From positions 1,896,625-1,955,212 of the forward strand of contig NW_006920412.1 in assembly GCF_000344685.1 (NCBI RefSeq): DNA of 58,588 nucleotides, in the 5' to 3' direction. The position numbers and the translations under genes were made by a program. Within the stretch, counting starts at the first letter, position 1. Each line of letters opens with the position of its first letter. Below are positions 45,523 through 56,774 of the stretch, piece by piece. The DNA is from Gloeophyllum trabeum ATCC 11539 (Eukaryota > Basidiomycota > Agaricomycetes > Gloeophyllales > Gloeophyllaceae). Under the pieces are notes generated by a model, which was given only the letters and a program-made list of their open reading frames with translations, had not been told where the DNA came from and did not search any database.

Positions 45523-46485
45523 ATTCCTATGTCGCGAGCAAGCTAGTGTTTGGTACTGGCAGAAAGCAAGACACGCTGCGGTGAGATTCACATGGGGCGA
45601 ACCCATGGCAGAAGCACCATCCGCAGGAACTCTTCGGCATCGTCCTTCGTCTCTCGTAGAACGAATCCTTGTGATTATTACAGGAAACTGAGAGGTCTGT
45701 GGAGTACCCTCGGATATCGTTGCTCGGGTGCAATCAGATGAAATGGTAGACGCGGAAATGATCATAATATGGCACGCGCGTCGGGTCCCATGATGATCTT
45801 GCAGCTGCAGCGGTTGTGCAGTAGTATTGATTTTAGCATGCTATGATACAATAATTTCATGAAATAATACTCAAGCTCAACTAATACACAAAGGAGGGGT
45901 AAGCTGTCGACAGCCGTCGGCGCTTCTCGAGTAACTGTCAATGATGAATATTAATTACACATTACCAGACGGTCACAGAAGGACGCTCATTATCACAACG
46001 CAAGTCGAACAGGACAACTGCGACACAAATTGGCTGTAGTCTTAGTCACAAACTTCAGCCAGACGCAATGTGCATATTACAAGACGGGATGCATTACTAG
46101 ACGCGATAGCAAAAGCAGGGACAACGGGGATGAGAACTGTACACAATGCTAGAGAATGGTATCTTAGTACATGTAATTAGACAGCGATAAGTCCGGTGAG
46201 ATACAGAGATACAATGGAAATGAAAATGGAGGGGTCGCAGCGCGGCGGTGAAGTATCGCTGTGCTCCTTGGGAGCCAATAAATGAGTCAAGGTCGCGCAT
46301 AGTCGAGCTTAATGGCAACTGAGCTGTGTCACGGTAATTTTGGGCATACAACCATACGTTCAGGCCCATGCACGGAGGGCAGTTCCCTACCGGAACTCGA
46401 AGCTGGTCTCGCATGCGTCTGGCACATGGACCAAGGATAGCTGCTGGTATCTACTGAAAAGCATCAGCAACAAGAAAGACGCCCG
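45523..46485. other. Intergenic region between FMO and GID4
   Basis: 963 bp with no recognisable exon. It includes a diverged copy of the CAAAGGAGGGGTAAG repeat (45889-45936). The part near 46486 is probably the 3' UTR of GID4 and the part near 45523 the FMO promoter. Confidence 0.45.
45889..45936 (+). repeat. Dispersed repeat fragment (CAAAGGAGGGGTAAG module)
   Basis: Third copy of the module seen at 3890 and 27084. The bases after GGTAAG are more diverged (CTGTCGACAGCCGTCGGCGC) but are followed by TTCTCGAG, resembling TTCCCGAG at 27119. Confidence 0.45.
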
Positions 46486-47935
46486 CTACTGCTTCCAGAC
46501 GTACGGCTCAGAATTCTGGTGGAAGTAGTATCCACTCATGGTCGCCGCAGGTCTCGGCCCGGACCTCAGACCACGGGACATAGAACGACGACTGGACTTG
46601 GATCGCCTGCCGCTTCCCTCTTTGCTGTCTCTGTGCATCACTCGGGGGGGACTGTCCACTTTGGCGCGGAGAATGTCAGTTTCAGACTCGGGCGACAGAG
46701 GCATTTGCTGGGGTCCTGGTCGAGATGTCGGGTGATTTGGCTGTGGATTGAAGTCAACGCAGACATAGTAAAAGCCTGAGGCGGAGAAACGATACAGTCA
46801 GCCAATTTCGCAATGAAATGCAAGGAGACATATTAACCAGCAAAACTGGCGCCCGTGATATCTTGGACTCGGTGGTCGGGAACCAGGAACCGCTCCTTCC
46901 ACCGCATGAACACGGCACCTCGATCTCTGTCATCAACAGTCCAACCGGGCCTCTGCTGCATCTCGTGTTTCACGTGGCGGAAAGGGGGGAAACACGCCCA
47001 ATGACTGAGGTCGTCTTGTTCAGTGGCACCCCAATCGAGTGTGCGAAAGCCATAGCGGCTGCCGATAATCTCAGCGTCAAAATAGGTGGTAAGTTCTGGC
47101 CAATCCTCTGTCAGACCCTGGATGCACAGATACCCGCACAGCGTAGAGGACTCGAAGTCAACGTCCTTCGACGAGATCTCAGTCACGTCGTCTTGTGAGC
47201 GATGCGATCAGCACGTACCACAATGTTCACGGTCACATCATAGCTATTCCGCCCACTCTTCTGCGTGCCCTTGAATAGGGCACCGGGGTACAAACTGTGG
47301 CAACCTTGAGATCGCACACGTAAACGCGTGATGTCCACCAGAGGATCCGGAGAAAGAGGAGAGGTCAAGGGAGTACGGTCATAAGCAGCAGAGACTGGTT
47401 GCAAGAAGGTCTGGATACGCAATGGCGGAGGGGAATGCAGGGTTATGCTGGACTCCTGTCCCGTTCTCCCCCTTCTGCTGGGAGATCCTACAGAGCTCAA
47501 GAGCGTATGCTGTAGTGGATCAGGGCCCGCCCTGCTGTCCCCGACGAAGCCCGCAGGAAACTCGTCTATGCCAACGTCGCTGTCGGTGGCGCCCTCACTG
47601 GTAGAAGCTCTTGAAATTGACGGCCGATCTACACCAGAACCGATATCCCCCGCCAGCATTCGATGACCATAATCCGCTCGCGACTCGGTATCGAGCAGAC
47701 AGCTATCTGTGGATTGTATGCCACCACATGCCAGTAAGCCCTTCTCCTGGCAAAGTCTGCAGACACTGGCAGAGTCACCATGCGCTGCGCCTTCGAATAT
47801 GAACGAGATGGGTGCGAAAACGCCGTCCGCTGGAATCGGAGTGCGACAGTGCGAGCAAGTCTTGTCCTGGACCTGGGCGTGCTCAGCGACGGGGTGGTCC
47901 GGGACAGCGGGGATAGGTAACGGCGCGGTAGGCAT
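46486..47935 (-). CDS. GID4: GID4/VID24 substrate receptor of the GID (CTLH) E3 ligase
   Basis: Recognises N-terminal proline degrons for the GID E3 ligase, which in yeast destroys gluconeogenic enzymes when glucose returns. The beta-barrel core starts at SLYPGALFKGTQKSGRNSYD, then after an intron FESSTLCGYLCIQGLTEDWP, TTYFDAEIIGS, HWACFPPF, AVFMRWKERFLVPDHRVQDI and TGASFAGFYYVCVDF. The last strand is MSGYYFHQNSEPY. Two unusual parts are seen: an N-terminal region of about 200 residues with Cys pairs (KTCSHC and VCRLCQ), and a Ser/Arg-rich insertion of about 70 residues just before the final strand. The ATG at 47935 is the first in frame with the core. The Cys pairs suggest a small zinc site, an inference. 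Confidence 0.92.
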
Positions 47936-49311
47936 CGCGGGATACAGCGGCGAGCGTCTGTGAAGTCGAGCGTCGACGATGGAATGGGGCCGTGTGGGAG
48001 AAGCTTGGAACAGGGTTTGTGAGACTAAGTTACAGCTGACACGTGCCACAGCGGTCGCTTGACCTTGTTCAGTACTTAGTTCCTCTGTTTTCTTTTCGAG
48101 TTCCAGACGTCAGAAATTATGTTCCAGCGCTGTCCAGCGCCCGTCGAGAGTATCCAGACCTTAGACTCGCGCTGCGCTTCTCATCGGTCTAAATACGCAG
48201 CCAGCCTGCAACCGTCCCAGTGATGGCCATCACTCAATTGTTGCGCTCCCCCTAGCCACATCTGTCAGCGTCGTCTCGCAGCGCCAGCGGTGCGCCGGTG
48301 CCAGCGGACTTGCGTAGGAACCTGACTTGCGGTCTTCATTCCTTCGAGTCCGAGAATGTATCTCTTGGAGCAGAGAACGGATTGCAACAGGCGCCCAGAA
48401 AGAGTCGAAGCAAGAAGACTTGATGCTCTCACGTCGTCCAGGGGTTGTATACGTCTCTATGATCTGATGGATCTGTCCTGTGCATAGTTTGCAGAAAGAA
48501 ATGTACAGATAATTGGACTGCTTCCTGCTAACTCTGTTCGTCTGCATTCACCTTAAACGCCCTAGGTGAGTACAGTATCGAGACATCCCCGAAAAACCCG
48601 TCAAAGGCATTGTACATCCCATAGAACTGATTGACACCAGTGTGCACCTACTGGCCCGAACCGCCTTTCAGGATGGTTTCACGAAGGGCGCTAACTTGAA
48701 CCTTACGCTGGCCAGGTGATTAGCTCGCTTCATGAATCCCATACTTATTGATGGTCGACTGAAGATGTCAGATAATCCCGGCACCCTGTGGCGAACTCGT
48801 GCGGTGATGATCCCCACCCGCCTAGGCACAGCGGAGTCGCAGTCCCCTGGCCATCTACCCAATACCTACTCCATTTGCAATCGTCTACGTGTCTTCTACG
48901 CATCGGATGATCTCCGATATTCCCCCGTCTGGCTTGCCCGCAATGCTGGTCTATACTGGTCCACCATTTCACCAGCGCTTACAGGGGGGTTCGCGCGTCT
49001 ATCGCCGAGCACGTCCAACAAAGGTGCCGAAGTCAAGTATCAAGCGTGGTAGTCTACTTCTGAGTCGGCCATCATACTACTTCTCATCTCTTGCTTTCTC
49101 AGGCGAGAAGCCGCGCACCTCTCCTGAGAAGTGGACGTGCCACCTCACGCAATCGTCACTCTTCGGCACTTACCCGTCTTGGATCGTGCCCCCCCTGTGT
49201 CCCCTCCGCTGAGGGATCTGTGGTACTCACTAGGAGATTGCCGCTGTCTTGAACACCGGCTTCTCGTCTCTCCTTGAGTCCGTCGTACCTCGCGCCCACC
49301 TGCTTTCGATT
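47936..49311. other. Intergenic region between GID4 and MFS transporter genes
   Basis: 1.4 kb without a gene I can support. ORFs near 48732-49052 (plus) and 48745-48972 (minus) overlap each other and show no domain. The left part should contain the GID4 promoter and the right end the 3' UTR of the transporter gene. Confidence 0.45.
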
Positions 49312-51946
49312 TCACTCTGGAGTTTTTTCCCCCACGGCTGCAAGGTCCATCGTTGTTGGTGGAGAATCAGCGCTAATAGTCGCTCGTTGGAGCGTGTAAT
49401 GTTTCATGAACAATACTACAGTTTCGCAAAGTTCATTAAGCTCATAACTAATTCCGATAAAGCAGCAACTTACCCAAGATGAAACCGAGGCTCAGCACGG
49501 CGGTAGCCACTAGCCAAATTGTACTTATGGCTCGGGTGAAGACATAGATCACTGCATGTCGGATAGCTGGATCCTAACCATTGGCTTTAGTACTCGGGGA
49601 GCTTGCTTGAGATGCGATACAACACTCACTTGTATGCTGCCTAGACGGCGAACCTCTTGATTGAGGGCTGAAGGTGATGTATCAAAGTCGATCCCGTGGC
49701 TCTTGCCTATCCTACTCCGCAAAACCTGTGGCATGACATAGGACTTTCTACACAGCTACTGGATGGGGAAATGGGCTTACACTTGCGATAACAGCTTCCC
49801 CTATTGAAATACCGATAGTCCCTCCAAGGGTTCTGCATCACTAATAAGTATAGGTCATCAATGCTGCCGAATCGACGTACCCACCTAATAAACACGAATG
49901 AAGAGGTACTTGTTGCCATGTCTTTCAAAGGCATCGCAGCCTGTAAGGCCACAAGTGGAGCCTGATACGCAGCCATCGTCAAGAGACGACGAGGCAAATG
50001 ACAAAAAGTCTGCAGCTACCTCAAACAGAACACCCGCACCGAGAGCGGCAAGCACAGGATATATTTGTTGTTCAGCCCTATTAAAGTCAATCCCAGTCGC
50101 AGGACGATAGTGTGGTTTAACGCACGTCGTCGAATCATTATCCAACATAATCATCAGGCCAAAGCCAACGGTCATCAAAGCCCAGGAGCACCATATGAGC
50201 AGGCGGTATCTGCCCCAGCGTGTGATTATGACACCAGATATAGCAGCCACTAACGAGCTGCTCAGCGAGTAGGGCAGCGTCCTACATATCAATACACGAG
50301 ATGGGGTCAGAGCAAGGTCGGAGATTGAATAAATAGTTACATACCTTGCTCCTGCAACGGTAGCGGAGTTCCCGAGGACCTGGTAGTAGAGTGGCAGGTA
50401 GAAGGTAGCTTGAGTAGATACATTAATGAGACAAATGCATGATAGTTGTGTGTAATGTACCAGCAAAGAGGGAGAACGCATGAATGAAAGAGCTGACAAG
50501 GATAACGACGGTGGTGCGCGTCTGCACAAAAGATATTGAGGCGTTGATATCATTTCAACGGTGACAATTGGACGTACCTTGAAAAGTCGCGGTGGAACTA
50601 TTGGGGAACGGGCCGTGAAGCACTCATTGAGAGCGGCGGCAACGAGCAGAACACCTCCGACCACAAGCAAGGAAATGACGGAGACAGCTCTCCCTGTAGG
50701 AGATCAGTGATATAGACCAGTATCCATTCAATGATTCCAACGTACAACTGGATTCACCGAAATTGAAGCCCAGTAAGAGGCAGACGATGCCGGTGATAAT
50801 TAGAATCAAGCCCACGAAGTCAAACTCGCGGGCGTGGTCCCTGAATGTCTTCCCTTGATGCGGGTTGAGGTGCAGGAAGAAAAGCAATATCGCTCCGGCA
50901 ACACCACCAGTAGGTCTGCGATGGTTGTGCTATTCAGTTGTAACTCCAACTACGGAATCATCACCCGTACAGATTGATAAAGAAACACCTAGATGGATGA
51001 CGATATTAGCAACACGGATCTACGGACCAAGTTGAAAAAAGTATGTTTACCATCTCCACGAAAGGTGATCTGCAAATGCCTGGTCAAGCGAATGATGAGA
51101 GCGTTGTGGGCTGTGAGGGCGAAGCGGCACTCACACCACCGAGAACCGGTCCTATGACACTGGCTACTCCCCACGTTGCAGCCATAAAACCAGCGTATTG
51201 GCCCCGGCTACAACAAGATCAGATGATAGTACATGGCGCGCATGGCTCAGACTTGCTCTTGTAATGAGACAATATCGGAAACTGTGATCTGCACCATTTG
51301 GAGGATGCCTCCCCCTCCGATACCTTGAAACGCGCGACATATAATGAGCCAAGTCAAACTCTGAGCAGCCCCGCATAAAGCGGACATGACCTATCGGTGT
51401 TACACCCCGTTATTAGAGAGCACAGGAGCATGTATGGGCGTGAACTCGCCAGAAAGATAACGATGGATCCATATAATATCGGTTTCCGACCTGTCATGAT
51501 CTATAGTAGCCTGTGGCCCGATCTATGACATTAAACTCACCAAAAATGTCAGACATCTTACCGTACACGGGACCGAGACAGGTGGAAGCCAAAAGGTACG
51601 AGCTGAAAAGCTTGATTGATTGATCACCATTAGCAGGTTCGATGAGTGACAACGTACGTTCCGACCCAACTGTACTCGGAGCCGCCGCCCAAGTCCTGTA
51701 CGATGGTAGGTAATGCGGTTGCTACTATTGTCTGCAAAGCATAGAGGGTCAGATTAAGAACACGCAGAATGGACTCGACCTTGCCTCGTCCAAGGCGGCT
51801 AAGAATGTGCAGGCCATCAACCCAAGAAAGACAATACCGAGCTGATTTTTTGGGAGAACATGTTCGTCCTTTGCTTTCCAGTGTTCCTGTGTTGTCCGTG
51901 CCGCCCCAGTAGGAGCGGTTGGCAGCGCTTCCGATATGACGTCCAT
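49312..51946 (-). CDS. MFS drug:proton antiporter, DHA2-like (14-helix) type
   Basis: Plasma-membrane efflux transporter. The start at 51946 gives a polar head (MDVISEALPTAPTGAARTTQ) and then the first helix, GIVFLGLMACTFLAALDE, spliced to TIVATALPTIVQDLGGGSEY. LDETIVATALPTI is typical of the 14-spanner DHA2 group. Following exons give SSYLLASTCLGPVYGKMSDI, RAFQGIGGGGILQMVQITVS, AGFMAATWGVASVIGPVLGG and later LLLGFNFGESS. The last transmembrane exon is YVFTRAISTIWLVATAVLSL. It splices to a hydrophilic tail ending TMDLAAVGEKTPE. About 600 residues with many short introns. It shares a 317-bp promoter region with the divergent amidohydrolase, so the two may act on the same compound. Some middle exons are not resolved exactly. 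Confidence 0.88.
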
Positions 51947-52263
51947 TTGAAAGGAACTCTTCTAGCCCACGCCCAGTTTCTAATTCGTGGTTGAGGGCAT
52001 GAATACAGGTATCCATGCCTTAGGCTTTCATCATAAATTTAAAGGGTTGCCCGCGCTGCACGGCGCTGCGGCGCAGTAGGTTGGCAGTAAGTCACTTTAA
52101 TCGCGAACATTTAAGTTACCAGTTTTATCACGGAATCCTCCAGCTGATGCCCCCTGTCCCAAACTGCGTCAGATCCATTTATAATTAGGGCTTCGGCGTT
52201 TTCCTGATGTACACGTGCTGGGATCTTGAAACCTACCTTAGTAGTACCTACAGTGGCGGGAAC
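51947..52263. promoter_or_regulatory. Shared divergent promoter, MFS transporter / amidohydrolase
   Basis: 317 bp between two start codons facing away from each other. An AT-rich stretch (TTTAATCGCGAACATTTAAG) lies in the middle. Co-regulation is inferred from the arrangement, not from identified binding sites. Confidence 0.5.
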
Positions 52264-53840
52264 ATGGCCACTGATCATGAAAGCCTCATAATACGAAACG
52301 TCCATTTGACCCCACGTACGACGGATCCCACGGAGCTGTACGACGTCTTTTGCGTCCGCGGCAAAATCTCCCTGATTCGAAAGAGCTCCGAGACTCGGGT
52401 TTCCAACGAGACGACTGAGAGTCGCGAACTTGATGCCAAAGGCCAAGGCGTACTCTTGCCTTCGTATGTCCCGAATAAGTTCTTGCTGGTAAAACCTGCC
52501 TAATGTGATAAGGTAAGGCTCTGTCATTCGCACATACATCTAGATAAATGTTTTCTTTTGGAAAAATGCGACGAACTCATCTCGGGGTGAGTATCAAGGT
52601 GTGTACAGGGCGAGAGGGCGCTATTCTGAACAGCCATCTCAGAGACTTCCCGGAAGCTCTTCGTGTGACCTCCAAGGCGAAGTTTGGGTTCGCTGGGGAC
52701 CTAGGTGATCTGTATGCCCGAGGACGCCATCTACTTCGGGAGAGCATCCAGTGCGGCGTCACGAGCATGAGAGCTCATGTCGAAGTTGACAGGACTGTAG
52801 GCTTCGCTTGCGTAGATGTGGGTCTCCGATTGAAGGAGCATTTCAAAGACACATGTGATATCCAACTTGCTGGTAAATTGTATGTCTACCTCCGGTGGCA
52901 TACACTAACACTTATTTTCCTGCAGCATTTGCTCAAGACCCCTTGTATGCAGCTGGAAGCAAGGAACCGTCTGATAACCTGAGATGGCTCGAACAAGCTG
53001 CTGCAAAGGACGGTGTATCTGTTATTGGCTCTGCGCCCTACGTCGAGCCCTCCCTCGAACAGGCAAAAATGAACATCATCCACATTCTCGACCTAGCCGA
53101 GGCTCACACTCTCCACGTCGATTTCCACCTGGACTATAATGCTGACCCGGCCACCGAGCCTCTCGTCTGGTTTGTGTTGGATCAGCTACGTGCCCGTCGC
53201 TGGACCGAGCGAATCGCAAAGGGTTTACCAGCACACATTACCATCGGCCACGCAACTCGACTGTCCTTATTCTCGGCCGAAGAGTGGCAAATCCTTGCAC
53301 GCTCCGTCATCGACTTACCTATCTCTTTTGTAGCTTTGCCACAGAGTGATCTGTATATGATGGGTAGAACCGAAGATACGCTGCCTGGACTGGGGCCACG
53401 CAGATACACTCTAAATGTACCGCGACTAAGGAAGCAATTCCGCTTGAACATTGCCATGAGCATCAATAATGTTCAAAATGCATTCACCCCGCAAGGTTCT
53501 GTTGATCCCCTTGCACTTTGTCCTCTAGGAGTAGCTGCTTTTCAAGCTGGAACTCCGAGAGACTGCATGATTCTCCTGGTGAGTACAGACTCTTGGCGCG
53601 GCTGCTGTATCTAAATGTGCAGGGAACTAGGAGGCAGTCTCTCGGGAATCAAAACGGGCAATTGGAGACACGAACGTGCCGAGAGGTCTTGTGTTATCCG
53701 AGGGCGATCCCGCCGACTTTGTCCTTCTACATGCCAACAACTCTGCTCATTCTGCGGCGCTCAATCCTTGCTGGGAACGGACGACGATTAAAGGCGGTGC
53801 CGTTGTTGGTGGTAGACGAGCTCACGTCTGGACGGTGTAG
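52264..53840 (+). CDS. Cytosine deaminase-like amidohydrolase
   Basis: Metal-dependent hydrolase related to bacterial CodA-type cytosine deaminases. The start at 52264 gives MATDHESLIIRNVHLTPRTT. An intron from 52464 to 52517 joins LLPS to LCHSHIHLDKCFLLEKCDEL, which supplies the H-x-H metal pair. Later parts contain GVTSMRAHVEVD, the metal/base region HTLHVDFHLDYNADP, AHITIGHATRLS and LPQSDLYMMGR. Close to the C-terminus comes LNIAMSINNVQNAFTPQGSV. Bacterial CodA has an Asp-Asp pair (GHDDV) in this place; here it is Asn-rich. The last exon, after an intron near 53580-53640, gives GLVLSEGDPADFVLLHANNS and ends HVWTV. About 440 residues. The substrate may be a pyrimidine, creatinine-like or other cyclic amide; cytosine is not assured. 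Confidence 0.85.
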
Positions 53841-55260
53841 CGTCTGTCGTATGGTGCATTGTCTGCACATTAAACGCGACTCGGACGACTCCTTTCCTCG
53901 AACTTTTATTCATGTTGAAGTCTCGTACTACTGCTCTAGGACCACGCTATGTCCCACTCCAATATGTCAAATACTTTCTCTCGGCGTCCCGTGCTCGAAT
54001 ATAAATATGGTCACGCACCCGTAGATGGTGACAGTTTGGTGCGGGCGATGGGCTATTGATATTTTTGCAACGCGATTCCGGTCCTCCAGAGTCCTCGAAT
54101 GACATTCTCACTTCGCCTCGAACAGCTTGGTCTTTTGTGTCTTCGCAATATGGCTTCGTACTGTCTCATACAATATCATAGCGACGAGCGGGACATATAC
54201 TATGGATTCAACACTAGCGTCCGCTCGATGATCTCTTGAGCCTGGTGCAGTAACTGGATTGTCCCATACGTTGATTCAGCGTTTTCACTGTCATGACTCT
54301 AATAGTAACTGTAAGGGCGCAGTGCTATGCAAAGATACCCAGACTAACCTACAGCCGGCGTTTCCCTTCCGTCGGCACTTGTCTGGCGGGGACCGGTGGA
54401 GATACATGAGTGACTTGATTTGCTTCAGCCGTACTATCGCTTTAATGCGAGCGCCCCGGCAGTGTATGCAAATTCATTCCTTGCAAGGTAAATCTCATAG
54501 CAGGTGACGGGAGCAACTCACGGATGCAATGACTACGTTCTGACCTAGCCTCAACGTCCGGAAGATCGTCAGGGAAAGGCATAAGACCACCTACTTGTGA
54601 ACGTTCGATTCAGCCTCGCCGCGTAGCGGGGTAGCTTGGCTCTCAACCGTGTGCACTTCCCATTCATCGATACGTACGGAGGAACTGACTGCACAGATAG
54701 TTTCAATTTGAGCAGACACAAGGCCGTGGTCATGTCACGGCAAGTGGGATATCGTGAGTCTCCTTGCCCTCTTCCCCGATTCATGCCAATGATTGTGGTC
54801 TAGCCCCTTGAGACCTATGGCAAAGCCACGACCGTAGGTTGGACGGATGGTAGATCTGGGCAGATCGATGGCATCGCTACTGTACCCTGAGAGTTCAGAG
54901 ATATTAAGGGGGTTTTGTGGACTAATAGGCCACCGCTCGTATAAACCTTATTGTGATAAATTGAACAGGATCGCTGTACGACGCCGAGACGTTGAACTTC
55001 ACGGATGACACCGATATTTTAGCATACATATCACCAAACTCCAGTTGATTCCAGAAGATGCGCAGGCGATATGAGGCACAGCGTTGTAGCGGCTTGGGAG
55101 TCAAGTCAAGTCTAAGTCAGCTCGGAGATGTGAGGCGCGCGGCCACCGGATGTAAGCAGACGAAAACTTTATCTCATCGACTCTTTCAGCGGCACTCTCC
55201 ACTCCGCCACCTTCATATCTCTTTCTCAAATTTCTCTCTTCCGCCCCTTAGACTGGTATC
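53841..55260. other. Intergenic region upstream of Ran
   Basis: 1.4 kb with no gene I can support. The ORF that continues past 53840 (to 54024) is a shadow frame of the amidohydrolase. The final 100 bases before 55261 are rich in C and T, as in promoters of highly expressed fungal genes. Confidence 0.45.
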
Positions 55261-56378
55261 ATGGCCGAACAGCAGACCGTTCCTGCTTTCAAGCTTGTCC
55301 TCGGTACGTTGACGGCGCGTCGCTGTAGGACTCGGAGCTGATCAATGTTCATCTTTCATCCTCGATCGATATACGGGATTCTCAACACTATACTACGCGT
55401 TTCCGCCTCAATGCTCGCGTCTATGCCCTTTTCGTTGCGATATCCGATAATGTGATGCAGTTGGTGATGGTGGTACCGGAAAGACGACGTTCGTGAAGGT
55501 GAGGCGGCTCGCGCGACACCCGTTTCCAGCGCGATCGAGTGCTGATCTGAACTACTCTGCAGCGTCACTTGACCGGGGAGTTCGAAAAGAAGTACATTGG
55601 TACGTGTTCACTGCATACGATGCTGTCTATGAGTTGTGTGGCATGCGTATTTTCTGCTGCTCACGGTTATTCTTCACAGCCACGTTGGGTGTCGAGGTCC
55701 ACCCTCTGACGTTCTCAACGAACTTTGGCACGATCTGCTTCAATGTCTGGGATACTGCCGGCCAGGAGAAGTTTGGTGGTCTCCGGGATGGGTACTACAT
55801 TCAAGGACAATGCGGTATCATCATGTTCGACGTCACTTCTCGTATCACGTACAAGAGTGTGCCGAACTGGCATCGTGACTTGGAGCGTGTTTGCGAAAAC
55901 ATCCCCATTGTTTTGTGCGGTAACAAGGTTGATGTCAAGGTCTGTCGAATCTGAGCGCACCATGCGAAGTCAGGTTTGTGACGCCATTGTGTAGGAGCGA
56001 AAAGTGAAGACTGCGCATGTCACCTTCCACCGGAAGAAGAACCTCCAGTACTTCGAGATCTCTGCGAAGTCCAACTACAACTTCGAAAAGCCTTTCCTAT
56101 GGCTCGCCAGGAAACTCGTTGGGTAAGTTGCCTCCTTTAGTAGCGCGAAGGATTCTCCCAACAGTCCTGTTCTAGCAACCCCTCCCTGGAGTTCGTTGCC
56201 GCACCCGCGCTTAAGCCGGCCGAGGTCGAAGTCGACGCTGCTCTCATGGAGCAATACAAGCGGGAGTTGGCTCAGGTAAGTCGATCCGAGGCTTTCTTCT
56301 TATTCACTCAGGCGCTCAGCGGAATAATTCCTGTAGGCAGAGGCAGTTCCTCTTCCCGAGGAGGACGAGGACCTGTAG
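55261..56378 (+). CDS. Ran GTPase (Gsp1/Spi1)
   Basis: Small GTPase that drives nuclear import and export and spindle assembly. The seven exons are 55261-55303, then short exons to 56378. The protein begins [20 protein letters not shown] with the P-loop GDGGTGKTT. It continues with [19 protein letters not shown] (switch I), [20 protein letters not shown] (switch II), [15 protein letters not shown] (NKxD) and [15 protein letters not shown]. The acidic C-terminus ends LPEEDEDL, which distinguishes Ran from prenylated GTPases. About 215 residues, the usual length. The very small first exons (one encodes only the P-loop region) are typical of highly expressed basidiomycete genes. Confidence 0.97.
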
Positions 56379-56774
56379 TCGATAGTTTTTGCGCTCCACT
56401 TCTCACCTGCTGTCGCTGTTTATGTCCTTTGACGCTGCACCCATTGTTTCGATTATAAAGAAGGCACAACCAGTTCCACTATATCATCTCTTCCCTTCTG
56501 ATTGTGCTGTTTCTTCCTATATCAGTAATCCGCATCGTGTCGTCCCAATGTATGTTTCATGAAGTATGCAATTGTCCATGGTTGGAATGGATTATGCCTT
56601 TGCAACCCGTAGAAGGCGCACATCAAAATTCAACATGGGTATACAAATGTGATACAATCTAATAGTAGAGCAGTGCAAGAACATCACAGGTAAGTACAAC
56701 AACAAGATAAAGAGCAGCAGTATACAGAGCAAGCATCGGTAGCATATGAACAGCGGCGGGCAAGATAGGCAAAA

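Noticed and set aside
47936..48049. N-terminal extension of GID4 to 48049
   Set aside because: The extended frame has no ATG at its beginning (it reads GTG). The first in-frame ATG is at 47935.
48732..49052. 106-codon plus-strand ORF between GID4 and the MFS gene
   Set aside because: Overlaps ORFs on the opposite strand, has no domain and no neighbouring exons. Cannot be supported from sequence alone.
53518..54024. 168-codon plus-strand ORF
   Set aside because: It is the shadow frame of the last amidohydrolase exons and continues into non-coding DNA.
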